From positions 1-49,957 of the forward strand of contig NZ_SDOY01000174.1 of assembly GCF_004117935.1 (NCBI RefSeq): a stretch of DNA of 49,957 nucleotides, given 5' to 3'. This DNA is from Streptomyces roseicoloratus (GTDB lineage: Bacteria; Actinomycetota; Actinomycetes; Streptomycetales; Streptomycetaceae). The position numbers and the translations under genes are program-made. The notes under the pieces are model-generated. The model was not told where the DNA came from, did not search any database, and saw only the letters and a list, made by a program, of their open reading frames with translations. Below are positions 8,959-16,688 of this stretch, in pieces; position 1 is the first letter of the stretch; the number at the start of each line of letters is the position of its first letter.

Positions 8959-9507
8959 TCAGCGGGGTGGATCGCCGTTCGGGCGGCCGGAGGTGTGGCG
9001 GCCGCGGACCCAGAGGGGGAGGACGAACCAGCACAGCAGGTACCAGGCGACGAGTCCGGCGACGAGCCAGGGCACAAATGTCGCTCCGGTGGCCACGCGC
9101 AGGACGAGCAGGAGCGCACAGGCCAGCGTCGCCAGGAGCAGCACGAGGCCCACGAACGTCAGGCGGGAGGCCCAGACCACGGTCCGGGGCTTGATCCGGC
9201 GGCCGGCGACCAGCCGGTGGAACGACACCGGGCCGATGAGGGCGCCGGTCGCGGCGGAGCCCAGCGAGATCGTGATGATGTAGATCGTCCGGTCCGTGTC
9301 CGGCAGTTCCGGGTAGCGCTGGCTGAAGACGACGGTGAGGAGGAAACCGAAGAGGATCTGCACGCCCGTCTGGGCGACCCGGATCTCCTGCATCAGCTCG
9401 GTCCAGCGCCGGTCCGCCCGTTCGTCCGCCGTCTCGCGGCGGCCCCGGATCATGCCGTCGCCGTCCGGCGCCTCGGATCCCGCTCCTTCATGCCCCGACT
9501 TCGCCAC
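8959..9507 (-). CDS. DUF6328-like four-helix membrane protein
   Basis: 182-residue membrane protein matching the DUF6328 pattern. A soluble, charged N-terminus of about 38 residues is followed by ELMQEIRVAQTGVQILFGFLLTVVFS, the family signature. Four hydrophobic helices follow at about 45-63, 76-94, 112-138 and 145-168, then a short charged tail. Function unknown. It is convergent with the ligase (99-nt gap) and divergent from the small gene at 9661. Confidence 0.8.
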   Translation of the reverse strand: MAKSGHEGAGSEAPDGDGMIRGRRETADERADRRWTELMQEIRVAQTGVQILFGFLLTVVFSQRYPELPDTDRTIYIITISLGSAATGALIGPVSFHRLVAGRRIKPRTVVWASRLTFVGLVLLLATLACALLLVLRVATGATFVPWLVAGLVAWYLLCWFVLPLWVRGRHTSGRPNGDPPR

Positions 9508-9660
9508 GCCGCCTCCCGTGTCGCATCCTCACCCTCCACCGTGCTGCCCGTGCCGCGGATCCGCCACCTGCGGCCGGTTCCGGGCCCCGGCATGGCCGGA
9601 CCTCGCGCGCCGCCGCGTTGCGAGGGATGCTGGAAGCGGCCACACGAGGAGGCGAGCGCC

Positions 9661-10029
9661 GTGTACGACTTGCACATCGACACCGACGTCACCGTGCAGC
9701 TGAGCGACTGCTGCCGGGAGGACGCCCAGGCCGTCTTCGACGTCCTCGACCGCGCCTACGAACTGGAGGACATGTCGACGCCGGGTCCGCAGGCGGCGAC
9801 CGCACCCGCGGCGACCGTCTGGATGGCCACCTTCGACACGGCCGGCGGCCGGCACGAGGAGTCCCCGCCCGTCCTGCTCACCGGCATGGTCGGCGCGCTG
9901 CTCACGGGCGGCTACCACGCCGTCGACAAGGTCGAGAAGGTGCTGGCCCGCTCCTTCGACATCCAGTCCCTGCAGTCCGTCTCCGGCGACCAGGAGACCG
10001 AGGCGCGCCTCCTCCTCGCCTCCCGCTGA
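9661..10029 (+). CDS. Uncharacterised small acidic protein
   Basis: 122 residues from GTG 9661, with the site gaggcga just upstream. The sequence is acidic, has an alpha/beta look and no signal peptide: YDLHIDTDVTVQLSDCCRED, a helix QAVFDVLDRAYELED, then TVWMATFDT and LLTGMVGALLTGGYHAVDKV. The frame stays open upstream to 8995, but that part overlaps the opposite-strand DUF6328 gene and is a shadow. I do not recognise a characterised family. Coding confidence comes from codon bias and the plausible fold pattern. Confidence 0.7.
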   Translation: MYDLHIDTDVTVQLSDCCREDAQAVFDVLDRAYELEDMSTPGPQAATAPAATVWMATFDTAGGRHEESPPVLLTGMVGALLTGGYHAVDKVEKVLARSFDIQSLQSVSGDQETEARLLLASR

Positions 10030-10095
10030 CGGCCGAGACCCCCGGGCGGAGCGGACGGGCGCCGCCCGGGTCCGCCATGCCCGCCGCCGTCGCGC

Positions 10096-10163
10096 ATCCC
10101 GCCCCGGCCCGCGCGTGCCCTGGTGAGCCATCCCGCCCCGGCTCGCGCGTGCCGTGGTGAGCC
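10096..10163. repeat. 34-bp tandem duplication
   Basis: Two adjacent 34-bp copies (10096-10129 and 10130-10163), each starting ATCCCGCCCCGGC and ending GGTGAGCC, with two mismatches. They lie in the 341-bp gene-free stretch between 10029 and 10371, which otherwise holds only the palindrome at 10256. Function unknown; a recent slippage duplication is the simplest reading. Confidence 0.8.
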
Positions 10164-10255
10164 GATGCTCCCGTGCGCGCCCCCGCCTGCCAGTGTCCTC
10201 TGAGCGGCGTTCCGCACCCGGCTTCCCCGACCCCGACCCCCTCGTCACACCCCGG

Positions 10256-10272
10256 CTATACACCGTGTGTAG
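10256..10272. promoter_or_regulatory. Palindrome upstream of polysaccharide deacetylase
   Basis: CTATACAC, one base, GTGTGTAG: two 8-bp arms with a single mismatch, about 100 nt before the deacetylase start, in an unusually AT-rich spot. It could be a TetR- or GntR-type operator. TATACA inside it could also act as a -10 hexamer. No regulator gene is adjacent. Confidence 0.45.
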
Positions 10273-10370
10273 AGTTCTCGACGAGTCGCAAGGCCCCGCC
10301 CTGACCAGGCGTGGGTCCTTGTCGTCGTACGAGCTCTTCGAACCACACTTCCGGGGAAAGCGGGTCGCAC

Positions 10371-11159
10371 ATGTTCCGAACCAAGCCGGGCCGGCGCAGG
10401 GCGCCGGCCCTCGCTCTGCTCGCCGCGGCGTCACTCCTCGTCTCCCTCACCGGGTGCTCGGTCGACACGGTGACCCCGGAGGAGGCGCGGGGCAAGGCGG
10501 GAACGGACGGCAAGGCCGGGACGGCGGCGGGCGCCGTGGACTGCGCCAAGGTCAAGTGCATCGCCCTCACCTTCGACGCGGGACCGGGCAAGGACACCCC
10601 CCGCCTGCTCGACATACTCAAGGAGAAGGAGGTCCCCGCGACCTTCTTCCTGCTCGGCAAGAAGCACGTCGAGCGATACCCGCAGGTCGTCAAGCGCATC
10701 GCGGACGAGGGCCACGAGGTCGCCAACCACACCTGGACCCACCGCATCCTCACGGACCTCGACGCCGCCGAGATCCGTGACGAGCTCTCGCGCACCCAGG
10801 ACGCGATCGCCCGGATCACCGGCCGCAAGCCCACCCTCATGCGCCCGCCGCAGGGCCGCACCGACGACGCCGTCTCCGACGTGAGCCGTGAGCTCGGACT
10901 CGCCCAGATCCTCTGGAGCATCACCGCCAAGGACTACTCCACCGAGGACACGGCCCTCATACGTCAGCGGGTGCTGGACCAGGCCCACGGCGACGGCATC
11001 ATCCTTCTCCACGACATATACGACGGAACGGTCCCCGCCGTGCCCGGAATCATCGACGAGCTCAAGCGCCGCGGCTACACCTTCGTCACGGTGCCGCAGC
11101 TGCTCGCGCCGGGCACGGCGGAGCCCGGGTCCGTCTACCGCCCGGAGAAGGACGACTGA
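10371..11159 (+). CDS. Lipoprotein polysaccharide deacetylase (NodB/CE4)
   Basis: 262-residue secreted lipoprotein with a NodB/CE4 domain that removes N- or O-acetyl groups from cell-wall or other polysaccharides. The signal peptide ends in lipobox LTGC (Cys29). Motifs: MT1 TFDAGPG (the usual second Asp is Ala), MT2 HTWTH, MT3 RPPQGR, MT5 LLHDIYDGT. The TFDAGP variant is frequent in actinobacterial members, so activity is still likely, but metal binding should differ from TFDDG enzymes. ATG 10371 was chosen over the upstream frame start because it begins the signal peptide and follows ggggaaag. It appears monocistronic. Confidence 0.9.
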   Translation: MFRTKPGRRRAPALALLAAASLLVSLTGCSVDTVTPEEARGKAGTDGKAGTAAGAVDCAKVKCIALTFDAGPGKDTPRLLDILKEKEVPATFFLLGKKHVERYPQVVKRIADEGHEVANHTWTHRILTDLDAAEIRDELSRTQDAIARITGRKPTLMRPPQGRTDDAVSDVSRELGLAQILWSITAKDYSTEDTALIRQRVLDQAHGDGIILLHDIYDGTVPAVPGIIDELKRRGYTFVTVPQLLAPGTAEPGSVYRPEKDD

Positions 11160-11249
11160 ACGGACCAAAAGGGGTGAGGTGACTCACATCCGGCACCGGG
11201 TGCAAGGCGGAACAAGGGGCGAAGGTTTACCGTTCATCCTTATGTGACG

Positions 11250-11350
11250 TCGAAGGGGTCCGGTCCCCAGGCCCCCCAGAGGTGACCGCCCTTCATCCGT
11301 CACGGCAGTCGGCCCCGGTTGGAACCCCCCGTCCAACCGGGGCTTTGTCG
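11250..11350 (+). ncRNA. 6C-motif small RNA
   Basis: Two stem-loops, each with a run of exactly six C in the loop, match the actinobacterial 6C RNA. Hairpin 1 (11252-11294): GAAGGG pairs with CCCTTC and an inner GGTCcCC with GGtGACC, and its loop holds CCCCCC. Hairpin 2 (11313-11342): a perfect 11-bp stem CCCCGGTTGGA/TCCAACCGGGG with loop ACCCCCCG, followed by CTTTG, so it also serves as terminator. A TTATGT hexamer at 11240-11245 could be the -10. The C-rich loops are thought to pair with G-rich ribosome sites of target mRNAs. It lies free between two genes, 90 nt after the deacetylase. Confidence 0.8.
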
Positions 11351-11565
11351 TGCCGCCGGACACGGCTCCCGGGCCGGGCCTCCGGCCGCGCGCCGGGAGC
11401 TCCCGGGCACCTCGTTGGCGGCGCGCACTCCGGCGCGTTCGACCCCTTCGAGTGAGTCGCCACGGCCCTCCGCATGGCCGGTCCGGCACCGGGCATTGAT
11501 CGCCACGAACCAGCGGTGATCACACCGCCTGTCACCGCCGCCCAGGCCCGCCACCAGGGGGAACC

Positions 11566-12318
11566 ATGCGCCACGCGACCCGTCGGGTGATCGCCACGGC
11601 CTCCGCCGCCCTCGTCCTCGCCGGCTGCGCCACCGTGCGGCCCGGCCCCGCCGGACCGGCCGCTCCCTCCGCGTCGGCCGGGACGCCCGCCGCCCGGCAG
11701 GAACAGGACGGGATCCTGAAGGCCGCCGAGCAGCGGCTCGTCGCCGAGTGCCTCGAGGCCCAGGGACTCGCCCTGCCCCCGGCCTCCCAGGCGCGCGCCC
11801 CGGCCCCCGCGCCGGGGCCCGCCGCTGCGGCCGACGCCCGACTGCGGACCGCGCTCTTCGGCGAGGACCCGCGCGAGCTCTCCCTCACCCTCGCCACCGG
11901 TCTCACCGTCACCGCCAACAGCGACGGCTGCGTGGCCTCCGCCCGTGCCGAGCTGTACGGCGACCAGACCCGCTGGTTCCGCGCCCAGGTCACCGTCGAC
12001 AACCTGCGCGCCCTCGCCCAGGCCCGGATGAAGCAGGACCCCGCGCACCGGGCCGCCCTCGACCGCTGGACCCGCTGCGCCGCGCCCTCCGGAGGCCCCC
12101 GAACCGGCCGCCCCGAACCGGCCGTCGCCGAACGGTGCACCCGCGAGAGCGGACTCGCCGACGTGCGCGCCCGGCTCGAACCCGCCGAGCTGGCCACCGT
12201 ACACACGCTCCACCGCGACCAGGTCGCCACCTACGAGCAGCTGCGCGCCCGCGCACTGCGGCGGGCAGCCGAGCTGTCCGCGAACCCCACCCGGAAGAAA
12301 GGCACCGACGCTTCATGA
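11566..12318 (+). CDS. Uncharacterised lipoprotein
   Basis: 250-residue lipoprotein: signal MRHATRRVIATASAALVLAG then Cys21 (lipobox LAGC). After an Ala/Pro linker the body is helical and holds several Cys (AECLEAQG, NSDGCVASARAELYG, RWTRCAAPSG, AERCTRESG). The pattern is common in Streptomyces surface proteins of unknown function. A gggggaa site lies 7 nt before the ATG. Its TGA overlaps the ATG of the next gene (ATGA), so the two are translationally coupled and probably act together outside the cell. Confidence 0.8.
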   Translation: MRHATRRVIATASAALVLAGCATVRPGPAGPAAPSASAGTPAARQEQDGILKAAEQRLVAECLEAQGLALPPASQARAPAPAPGPAAAADARLRTALFGEDPRELSLTLATGLTVTANSDGCVASARAELYGDQTRWFRAQVTVDNLRALAQARMKQDPAHRAALDRWTRCAAPSGGPRTGRPEPAVAERCTRESGLADVRARLEPAELATVHTLHRDQVATYEQLRARALRRAAELSANPTRKKGTDAS

Positions 12319-12686
12319 AGCGACTCCTCGGCCCCGCCACCGCGGCCCTCCTCGCCCTCGCCGGCGGCCTGACCCTCACCGCTCCCGCCGCGGCGGCGGA
12401 GTGCCCCTCCGGGCACTTCTGCGCCTGGGAGCACGCCGACTTCGGCGGGCAGCGAGCGAACTGGAGCGGGGACGACGGCTGGTGGGAGGGCTGGATCGCC
12501 GACAACGACTCCTCCTGGGCCAACCACGGCATCTCCGGCCCGGGCGTCAAGGACTACGTCCGCGTCTACGAGTCCGCCTGGCAGGGCGGCTCCATGACGA
12601 TCTGCCTGGCCCCCGGCCAGGAGGCCGGCTACAACGGCGCCGCCAACGACCGGGGCGACTCCCACATCTGGGCCACCGGCTGCTGA
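12315..12686 (+). CDS. Secreted peptidase-inhibitor I36-family protein
   Basis: 123-residue secreted protein. The Sec signal is at 1-28 (MKRLLGPATAALLALAGG to APAAAA). The mature part starts ECPSGHFCAWEHADFGGQRANW, the opening typical of the I36 (SMI-like) inhibitor family with its beta/gamma-crystallin-like fold, and has four Cys that could form two disulfides. Family members inhibit metalloproteases; many homologues are untested. Start ATG 12315 overlaps the lipoprotein stop. Confidence 0.82.
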   Translation: MKRLLGPATAALLALAGGLTLTAPAAAAECPSGHFCAWEHADFGGQRANWSGDDGWWEGWIADNDSSWANHGISGPGVKDYVRVYESAWQGGSMTICLAPGQEAGYNGAANDRGDSHIWATGC

Positions 12687-12692
12687 ACGGAA

Positions 12693-12737
12693 CCGGCGCG
12701 GGCCGCCCCACCGCAGGGGTGAGGCGGCCCGCGCCGG
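12693..12737. terminator. Bidirectional terminator hairpin
   Basis: Perfect 15-bp stem CCGGCGCGGGCCGCC (12693-12707) with GGCGGCCCGCGCCGG (12723-12737), loop 15 nt, lying between the convergent inhibitor and hmp genes. No U-run, as usual at this GC content. Confidence 0.75.
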
Positions 12738-12791
12738 ACCGGCCCGCAGGCGAGCGGCCGCAGCCCACACCCCGGAAGGGGTCGAGCGAGG

Positions 12792-13979
12792 TCAGGCCGC
12801 GGTGCCCAGCCACAGGTCGGGGCCGAAGACCTCGTAGTGGATGTCCGCAGCGGCGACTCCCCGGCCCAGCAGGTCGCCGCGCACCGCGCGCATGAAGGGC
12901 AGCGGCCCGCAGAGGTACGCGGTCACGCCCTCGGGCAGGTCGAGTGCCGTGACGTCCGCCCGGCCGCTGCGGGCGTCCGCCGCGCCCGGCTCCTCGTACC
13001 AGAGGTGCAGCGAACCGTGCGGCAGCGCGTCGACCAGCCGGCGCAGCTCCTCGCGGTGGGCGTGGCCGGCCGGGGAGCGGTCGGCGTGGACGACGGTCAC
13101 CGGGCGGGTCGAACCGGTCACGACGAGGTGGTCCAGCATCGCCAGCATGGGCGTCGAGCCGATGCCCGCGGAGGCGAGCAGCAGCGGCCCGTCGCCCTCG
13201 GGCAGCACCAGGTCGCCGAACGGCGCCGACACCATGACCTGGTCACCGGGCCGTCCGTTCGCGTGCAGCCACGAGGAGACCTCGCCGGCCGGGTCGCCGT
13301 CGACGCGCTTGACGGTGATCCGCCGGTCCGGGCGGCCCGGCGCGGCGGACAGGCTGTACTGGCGGATCTGGCGGGCGCCGTCGGGCAGCGTGACCTGGAC
13401 GCCGACGTACTGGCCCGGACGGAACGCCGCCGCCGGACGCCCGTCGGGCCGGCGCAGCGTGAAGGACACGGTGTCGGGGGTCTCCTCGTGCCGTCCGGTG
13501 ATCTCCATCGGCTCCCAGACCTGGCCCTCGGCGACACCGCGCTCCTGGTACAGCCGGGCCTCCAGGGCGATGAGCGCGTTGGCCATCAGCCAGTACACCT
13601 CGTCCCAGGCCTGGGCGACCTCGGGCGTCACCGCCTCGCCGAGGACGTCGACGATCGCGGCGAAGAGGTGCTCGTGGACCACCTTGTACTGCTCCGACGT
13701 GACGCCGAGCGAGGCGTGCTTGTGGGCGATCCGCGACAGCATCACGTCGGGCCGGGTGTCGGGATCGTCGAGCAGTGCTCCGGCGAAGGCGGCTATGGAG
13801 CCGGCCAGTGCCTTGCGCTGGTCGCCGGTGGCCTGGTTGCCGCGGTTGAACAGGTCCCGCAGCAGCTCGGGACGAGCGGCGAACATGCCCGCGTAGAAGC
13901 GCTCGGTGATCTCGTCGAGGGCGCCGCCGACGGCGGGAAGGGTGGCACGGACGACCGGGGTGGCCTGCTCGGACAGCAT
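12792..13979 (-). CDS. hmp: Flavohaemoglobin (NO dioxygenase)
   Basis: 395-residue flavohaemoglobin that converts NO plus O2 to nitrate using NAD(P)H. The globin domain (1-140) has the B10 Tyr29 (RFYAGMF) and a proximal His in IAHKHASLG (about His88). The FAD domain (150-255) has RQYSLS, and the NAD domain has LASAGIGSTPML and YLCGPLPFM. Length and order are standard. It lies 86 nt downstream of nsrR on the same strand with a 23-bp NsrR box just before its start, so it should be derepressed by nitric oxide. Confidence 0.95.
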   Translation of the reverse strand: MLSEQATPVVRATLPAVGGALDEITERFYAGMFAARPELLRDLFNRGNQATGDQRKALAGSIAAFAGALLDDPDTRPDVMLSRIAHKHASLGVTSEQYKVVHEHLFAAIVDVLGEAVTPEVAQAWDEVYWLMANALIALEARLYQERGVAEGQVWEPMEITGRHEETPDTVSFTLRRPDGRPAAAFRPGQYVGVQVTLPDGARQIRQYSLSAAPGRPDRRITVKRVDGDPAGEVSSWLHANGRPGDQVMVSAPFGDLVLPEGDGPLLLASAGIGSTPMLAMLDHLVVTGSTRPVTVVHADRSPAGHAHREELRRLVDALPHGSLHLWYEEPGAADARSGRADVTALDLPEGVTAYLCGPLPFMRAVRGDLLGRGVAAADIHYEVFGPDLWLGTAA

Positions 13980-13990
13980 GTGGACTCCTT

Positions 13991-14013
13991 AACTGGTAGA
14001 TGATCTACGTATT
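13991..14013 (-). promoter_or_regulatory. NsrR operator of hmp
   Basis: 23-bp imperfect palindrome in the 11-1-11 layout of Streptomyces NsrR sites: arms AACTGGTAGAT and ATCTACGTATT around a central G, with a perfect core GTAGAT/ATCTAC. It closely resembles the hmpA1 site of S. coelicolor as I recall it. It ends 12 bp before the hmp start, so bound NsrR would block transcription or initiation. Confidence 0.85.
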
Positions 14014-14065
14014 TAACGCGATGACGAAACCGCCCGGCGCGGGCGGACGTCTGTGGGGGCGGGGC

Positions 14066-14512
14066 TCAGTCGCCGGGGCGGCGGCCGGACAGGCTGACGA
14101 GCACCGGGCCGGTCGGGGACTCGACCAGATCGGCGACGGTCAGCGGATCGAGCGTGCGGTAGAACGCCTCCTGGGCCTCGCGCAGCGCGCCCCGCAGCCG
14201 GCAGGCCGTGCGCAGCGGGCACGGCGGATCGCCCTCGCAGGCCACGACCTCGTCGTCGCCCTCCAGGGTCCGCGTCAGCCAGCCCACCGAGGACCGGCGG
14301 CCCAGCTCGGTGAGGGTCAGGCCGCCACCCCGGCCGCGCCGCGCCTCGACGACCCCGAGGTGCTGAAGCCTGGTGACCACCTTCGCCATGTGGGCGTAGG
14401 GGACCTCCATGGACTCCGCCACCTCGCGGGTGGTGGGCGAGGTGTCCTGTCCGGCCACGGCGAGGCGCATCACGGCCCGCAGTGCCAGATCGGTGAATTT
14501 CGTCAACCGCAC
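14066..14512 (-). CDS. nsrR: NsrR, Rrf2-family Fe-S nitric oxide sensor
   Basis: 148-residue Rrf2 repressor. Winged helix at 1-75 (TTREVAESMEVPYAHMAKVV), with cluster ligands Cys92, Cys98 and Cys104 (CEGDPPCPLRTAC) and Asp8, the set known for the [4Fe-4S] NsrR of S. coelicolor. NO destroys the cluster and releases DNA. Start is GTG 14512 (VRLTKFTDLALRAV). It carries its own box at 14528-14550 and precedes hmp, forming a self-regulated NO-detoxification unit. Confidence 0.94.
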   Translation of the reverse strand: MRLTKFTDLALRAVMRLAVAGQDTSPTTREVAESMEVPYAHMAKVVTRLQHLGVVEARRGRGGGLTLTELGRRSSVGWLTRTLEGDDEVVACEGDPPCPLRTACRLRGALREAQEAFYRTLDPLTVADLVESPTGPVLVSLSGRRPGD

Positions 14513-14527
14513 GACGTGACCGTATCA

Positions 14528-14550
14528 AAGGCGAATTTCGTATTCGTATT
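14528..14550 (-). promoter_or_regulatory. NsrR autoregulatory operator
   Basis: A 23-bp 11-1-11 near-palindrome with arms AAGGCGAATTT and GTATTCGTATT; 7 of 11 arm positions are complementary, with core CGAAT/ATTCG. It starts 16 bp before the nsrR GTG, in an AT-rich patch, and shares the AT-flanked layout of the hmp box. Confidence 0.75.
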
Positions 14551-14626
14551 AGGGGGTAGGTGAGGTGCGCCCGGGTTCCGGTGCGCCCGTGCCGAGCGGT
14601 CCCCGCGCCTCGGACGCTTCCCGCGG

Positions 14627-15511
14627 TCAGTCGTTCCTGCGCCGGTGCCGGCGCCAGACCCACCAGCCGCCGACCAGGAACGAGCTGCTGACCAGCACGA
14701 TGCCCAGCACCGGCCACCGGCCGCCCGCGATGTGCAGGTCCGCGCCCACCACGACGGCCACCCCGGCGAGGGACACCAGCAGCGAGAACGCCGCACGCAC
14801 CGTCGCACCGATCATCGCCGGGTCGAACCGGTTGCCGCGACGCGGAGCGGGGGCGCCCGCGTAGAAGACGGCCGCGCGGTCGAGCAGTGCCAGGGTGGAA
14901 CGCCGGTAACTGAAGGCCAGGTACGGCAGCCACACCAGCGGAGCGACGAGACCGACCAGGAACACCGCCCCCACCAGCGCCCAGAGGCCGATCCGCGTCA
15001 GCAGCCTCGTCTCCGTGGTGGGTGTGATCAGCCCCAGCAGCCGGGCCATCCGCATGATCAGTTCCCACAACGCGGCGAACCGGCCGCGCCGCTTGCCGGT
15101 CCCGCCCTCCTCGGCGCTCTGGGCGGCGGGCGCGGCCAGTGCGACGCGGGCGGTGTCCGTGTCCTCGTACACCCCCTGGAGCACGAGGAGTTCGGCGGTC
15201 CGCTCGGGATCCGTGGGGTCCTTGCCTTCCAGTGCCGCCAGTTCGAGCATGCTCTGCGCCTGCGAGAGCAGGGCCGCGCAGAACGCGAAGGGCACGAGCA
15301 GGATGAAGGGCCCGCCGACGAACGCGCCTTCGGCGGAAGCCCGGCGGACGCCGTGCGCCACCACGCGCGTGCGCAGTTCGTCGGCGTCCGCGTCAGGTCG
15401 GGAGGCGCGCAGCCGTCGCACCGCCCGGTCCGCCTTCGGACCGAAGCGGCGCTGCGCGAACACGGCGAGTGACTCGGGAAGCCGTCCCGGCGCCGCCATC
15501 ACGTCGCGCAC
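14627..15511 (-). CDS. Uncharacterised membrane protein
   Basis: 294 residues with hydrophobic segments near 66-85 (FVGGPFILLVPFAFCAALLS), 172-205 (IGLWALVGAVFLVGLVAPLVWLPYLAF) and two closely spaced helices at about 238-283 (AAFSLLVSLAGVAVVVGAD, then WPVLGIVLVSSSFLVGGWWVW). A charged helix-rich N-terminus precedes them, and the C-terminus is basic (RRHRRRND). I do not recognise the family. Start GTG 15511, or ATG 15499. It follows the SHOCT gene by 50 nt and may be co-transcribed with it. Confidence 0.75.
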   Translation of the reverse strand: MRDVMAAPGRLPESLAVFAQRRFGPKADRAVRRLRASRPDADADELRTRVVAHGVRRASAEGAFVGGPFILLVPFAFCAALLSQAQSMLELAALEGKDPTDPERTAELLVLQGVYEDTDTARVALAAPAAQSAEEGGTGKRRGRFAALWELIMRMARLLGLITPTTETRLLTRIGLWALVGAVFLVGLVAPLVWLPYLAFSYRRSTLALLDRAAVFYAGAPAPRRGNRFDPAMIGATVRAAFSLLVSLAGVAVVVGADLHIAGGRWPVLGIVLVSSSFLVGGWWVWRRHRRRND

Positions 15512-15561
15512 CAGCGACCTGGACAGCCGGGACGGTTCCTCCTCGTCGTGCGGGGAGTGGA

Positions 15562-15990
15562 TCAGGAGAGGACCCTGGCCTTCGCCTTCTCGAACTCCTC
15601 GTGCGTGAGGGCACCCCGGTCCTTCAGGTCGGCGAGCCGGGTCAGCTCGTCCACGCCGCCGTGCCCGGCGCCGCCCGCCGCTCCGGTGCCGCCGGCCGTC
15701 CCGGCGGTGCCCGCCGTCTTGCGGATGTAGTCCTGGAACGCCGCTTCGGCGTCCTTGGCCTGCTTGGCGTCCCGCCGGGTCATGCCCTTGCCCCGGGCGA
15801 TGACGTACACGAGGACGCCGAGGTACGGCAGCACGATGCAGAAGATCAGCCAGCCCGCCTTGCCCCAGCCGCTCAGCTCGTCGTCACGGAAGATGTCCGT
15901 GATGATCTTGAAGAGCAGGAACAGCCACATGATCCAGAGGAAGAACCAGAACATGGTCCAGAAGAGGTTGAGCAAGGGATAGTCGTCCAT
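15562..15990 (-). CDS. PLDc_N-SHOCT membrane protein
   Basis: 142-residue protein. Two helices (LLNLFWTMFWFFLWIMWLFL at 6-28 and AGWLIFCIVLPYLGVLVYVI at 45-65) form the phospholipase-D N-terminal-like (PLDc_N) domain. A Gly/Ala/Thr linker leads to a C-terminal SHOCT motif (LADLKDRGALTHEEFEKAKA). Such proteins are frequent in streptomycetes, and SHOCT is thought to mediate oligomerisation. Upstream, 15991-16198 shows no gene. Confidence 0.88.
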   Translation of the reverse strand: MDDYPLLNLFWTMFWFFLWIMWLFLLFKIITDIFRDDELSGWGKAGWLIFCIVLPYLGVLVYVIARGKGMTRRDAKQAKDAEAAFQDYIRKTAGTAGTAGGTGAAGGAGHGGVDELTRLADLKDRGALTHEEFEKAKARVLS

Positions 15991-16198
15991 GCCGAAACTC
16001 CGTTCCCGACGGGGCCTGGTCGGCCTCGGGTAACAGCGAGTCTCACCGAACGCCCGGGAACCCGCATGTCGTGCACCGCTCCGCGTGCGGTACGGCGACC
16101 GCCGTGCTCGGATGGGAACGAGGTCCGTGCCGGAACCGGCGCGCGACGGCGCACACGCCTCCCCATGCCCGCCGGCGTGCGCGGGCGTACGGGAATCT

Positions 16199-16654
16199 TC
16201 AGGCCCCGCGCGTACGGAGCGCCGCGAGTGCCTTGTCCGCGTGCGCGCTCATCCGCAGCTCGCTGCGCACCACCTCCAGGACCCGGCGGTCCTGGTCGAT
16301 GACGTAGGTGACCCGCTTGGTCGGCGCCAGCGAGAAGCCGCGCTTCACGCCGAATCGGTCCCGTATCTCGCCCGATGCGTCGGACAGCAGCGGATAGCCG
16401 AGCGAGTGGCGGTCGGCGAACTCCTGCTGGCGCGCGACCCCGTCCGTGCTGATGCCGACCGGCAGCGCGCCGGCCGCCCGGAACTCGCCCGCGAGGTCCC
16501 GGAAATGGCAGGCCTCGGCGGTACAGCCGGGGGTGAGCGCCGCCGGGTAGAAGAAGAGGACGACGGGACCGTCCTCCAGCAGCCCGGAGAGGGAACGGGG
16601 CTGCCCCGTTTCATCCGGAAGGGTGAAGTCCTCGACGATGTCACCGACGTTCAT
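16199..16654 (-). CDS. bcp: Peroxiredoxin, Bcp/PrxQ type
   Basis: 151-residue thiol peroxidase reducing hydrogen peroxide and organic peroxides. The active site is FYPAALTPGCTAEACHFRDL, with peroxidatic Cys44 and resolving Cys49 five residues on, the alpha-type PrxQ pattern. The fold continues through GISTDGVARQQEFADRHSL and RRVLEVVRSE, giving full family length. It follows the LysR gene by 34 nt on the same strand, so an OxyR-like link is possible, though unproven. Confidence 0.93.
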   Translation of the reverse strand: MNVGDIVEDFTLPDETGQPRSLSGLLEDGPVVLFFYPAALTPGCTAEACHFRDLAGEFRAAGALPVGISTDGVARQQEFADRHSLGYPLLSDASGEIRDRFGVKRGFSLAPTKRVTYVIDQDRRVLEVVRSELRMSAHADKALAALRTRGA

Positions 16655-16688
16655 GCGACCGGACGTTACCCCACGGTAGGGGTGCCCG

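Noticed and set aside
11300..11560. Open frames across 11184-11560
   Set aside because: They run over the 6C RNA hairpins and have no start signal or recognisable domain.
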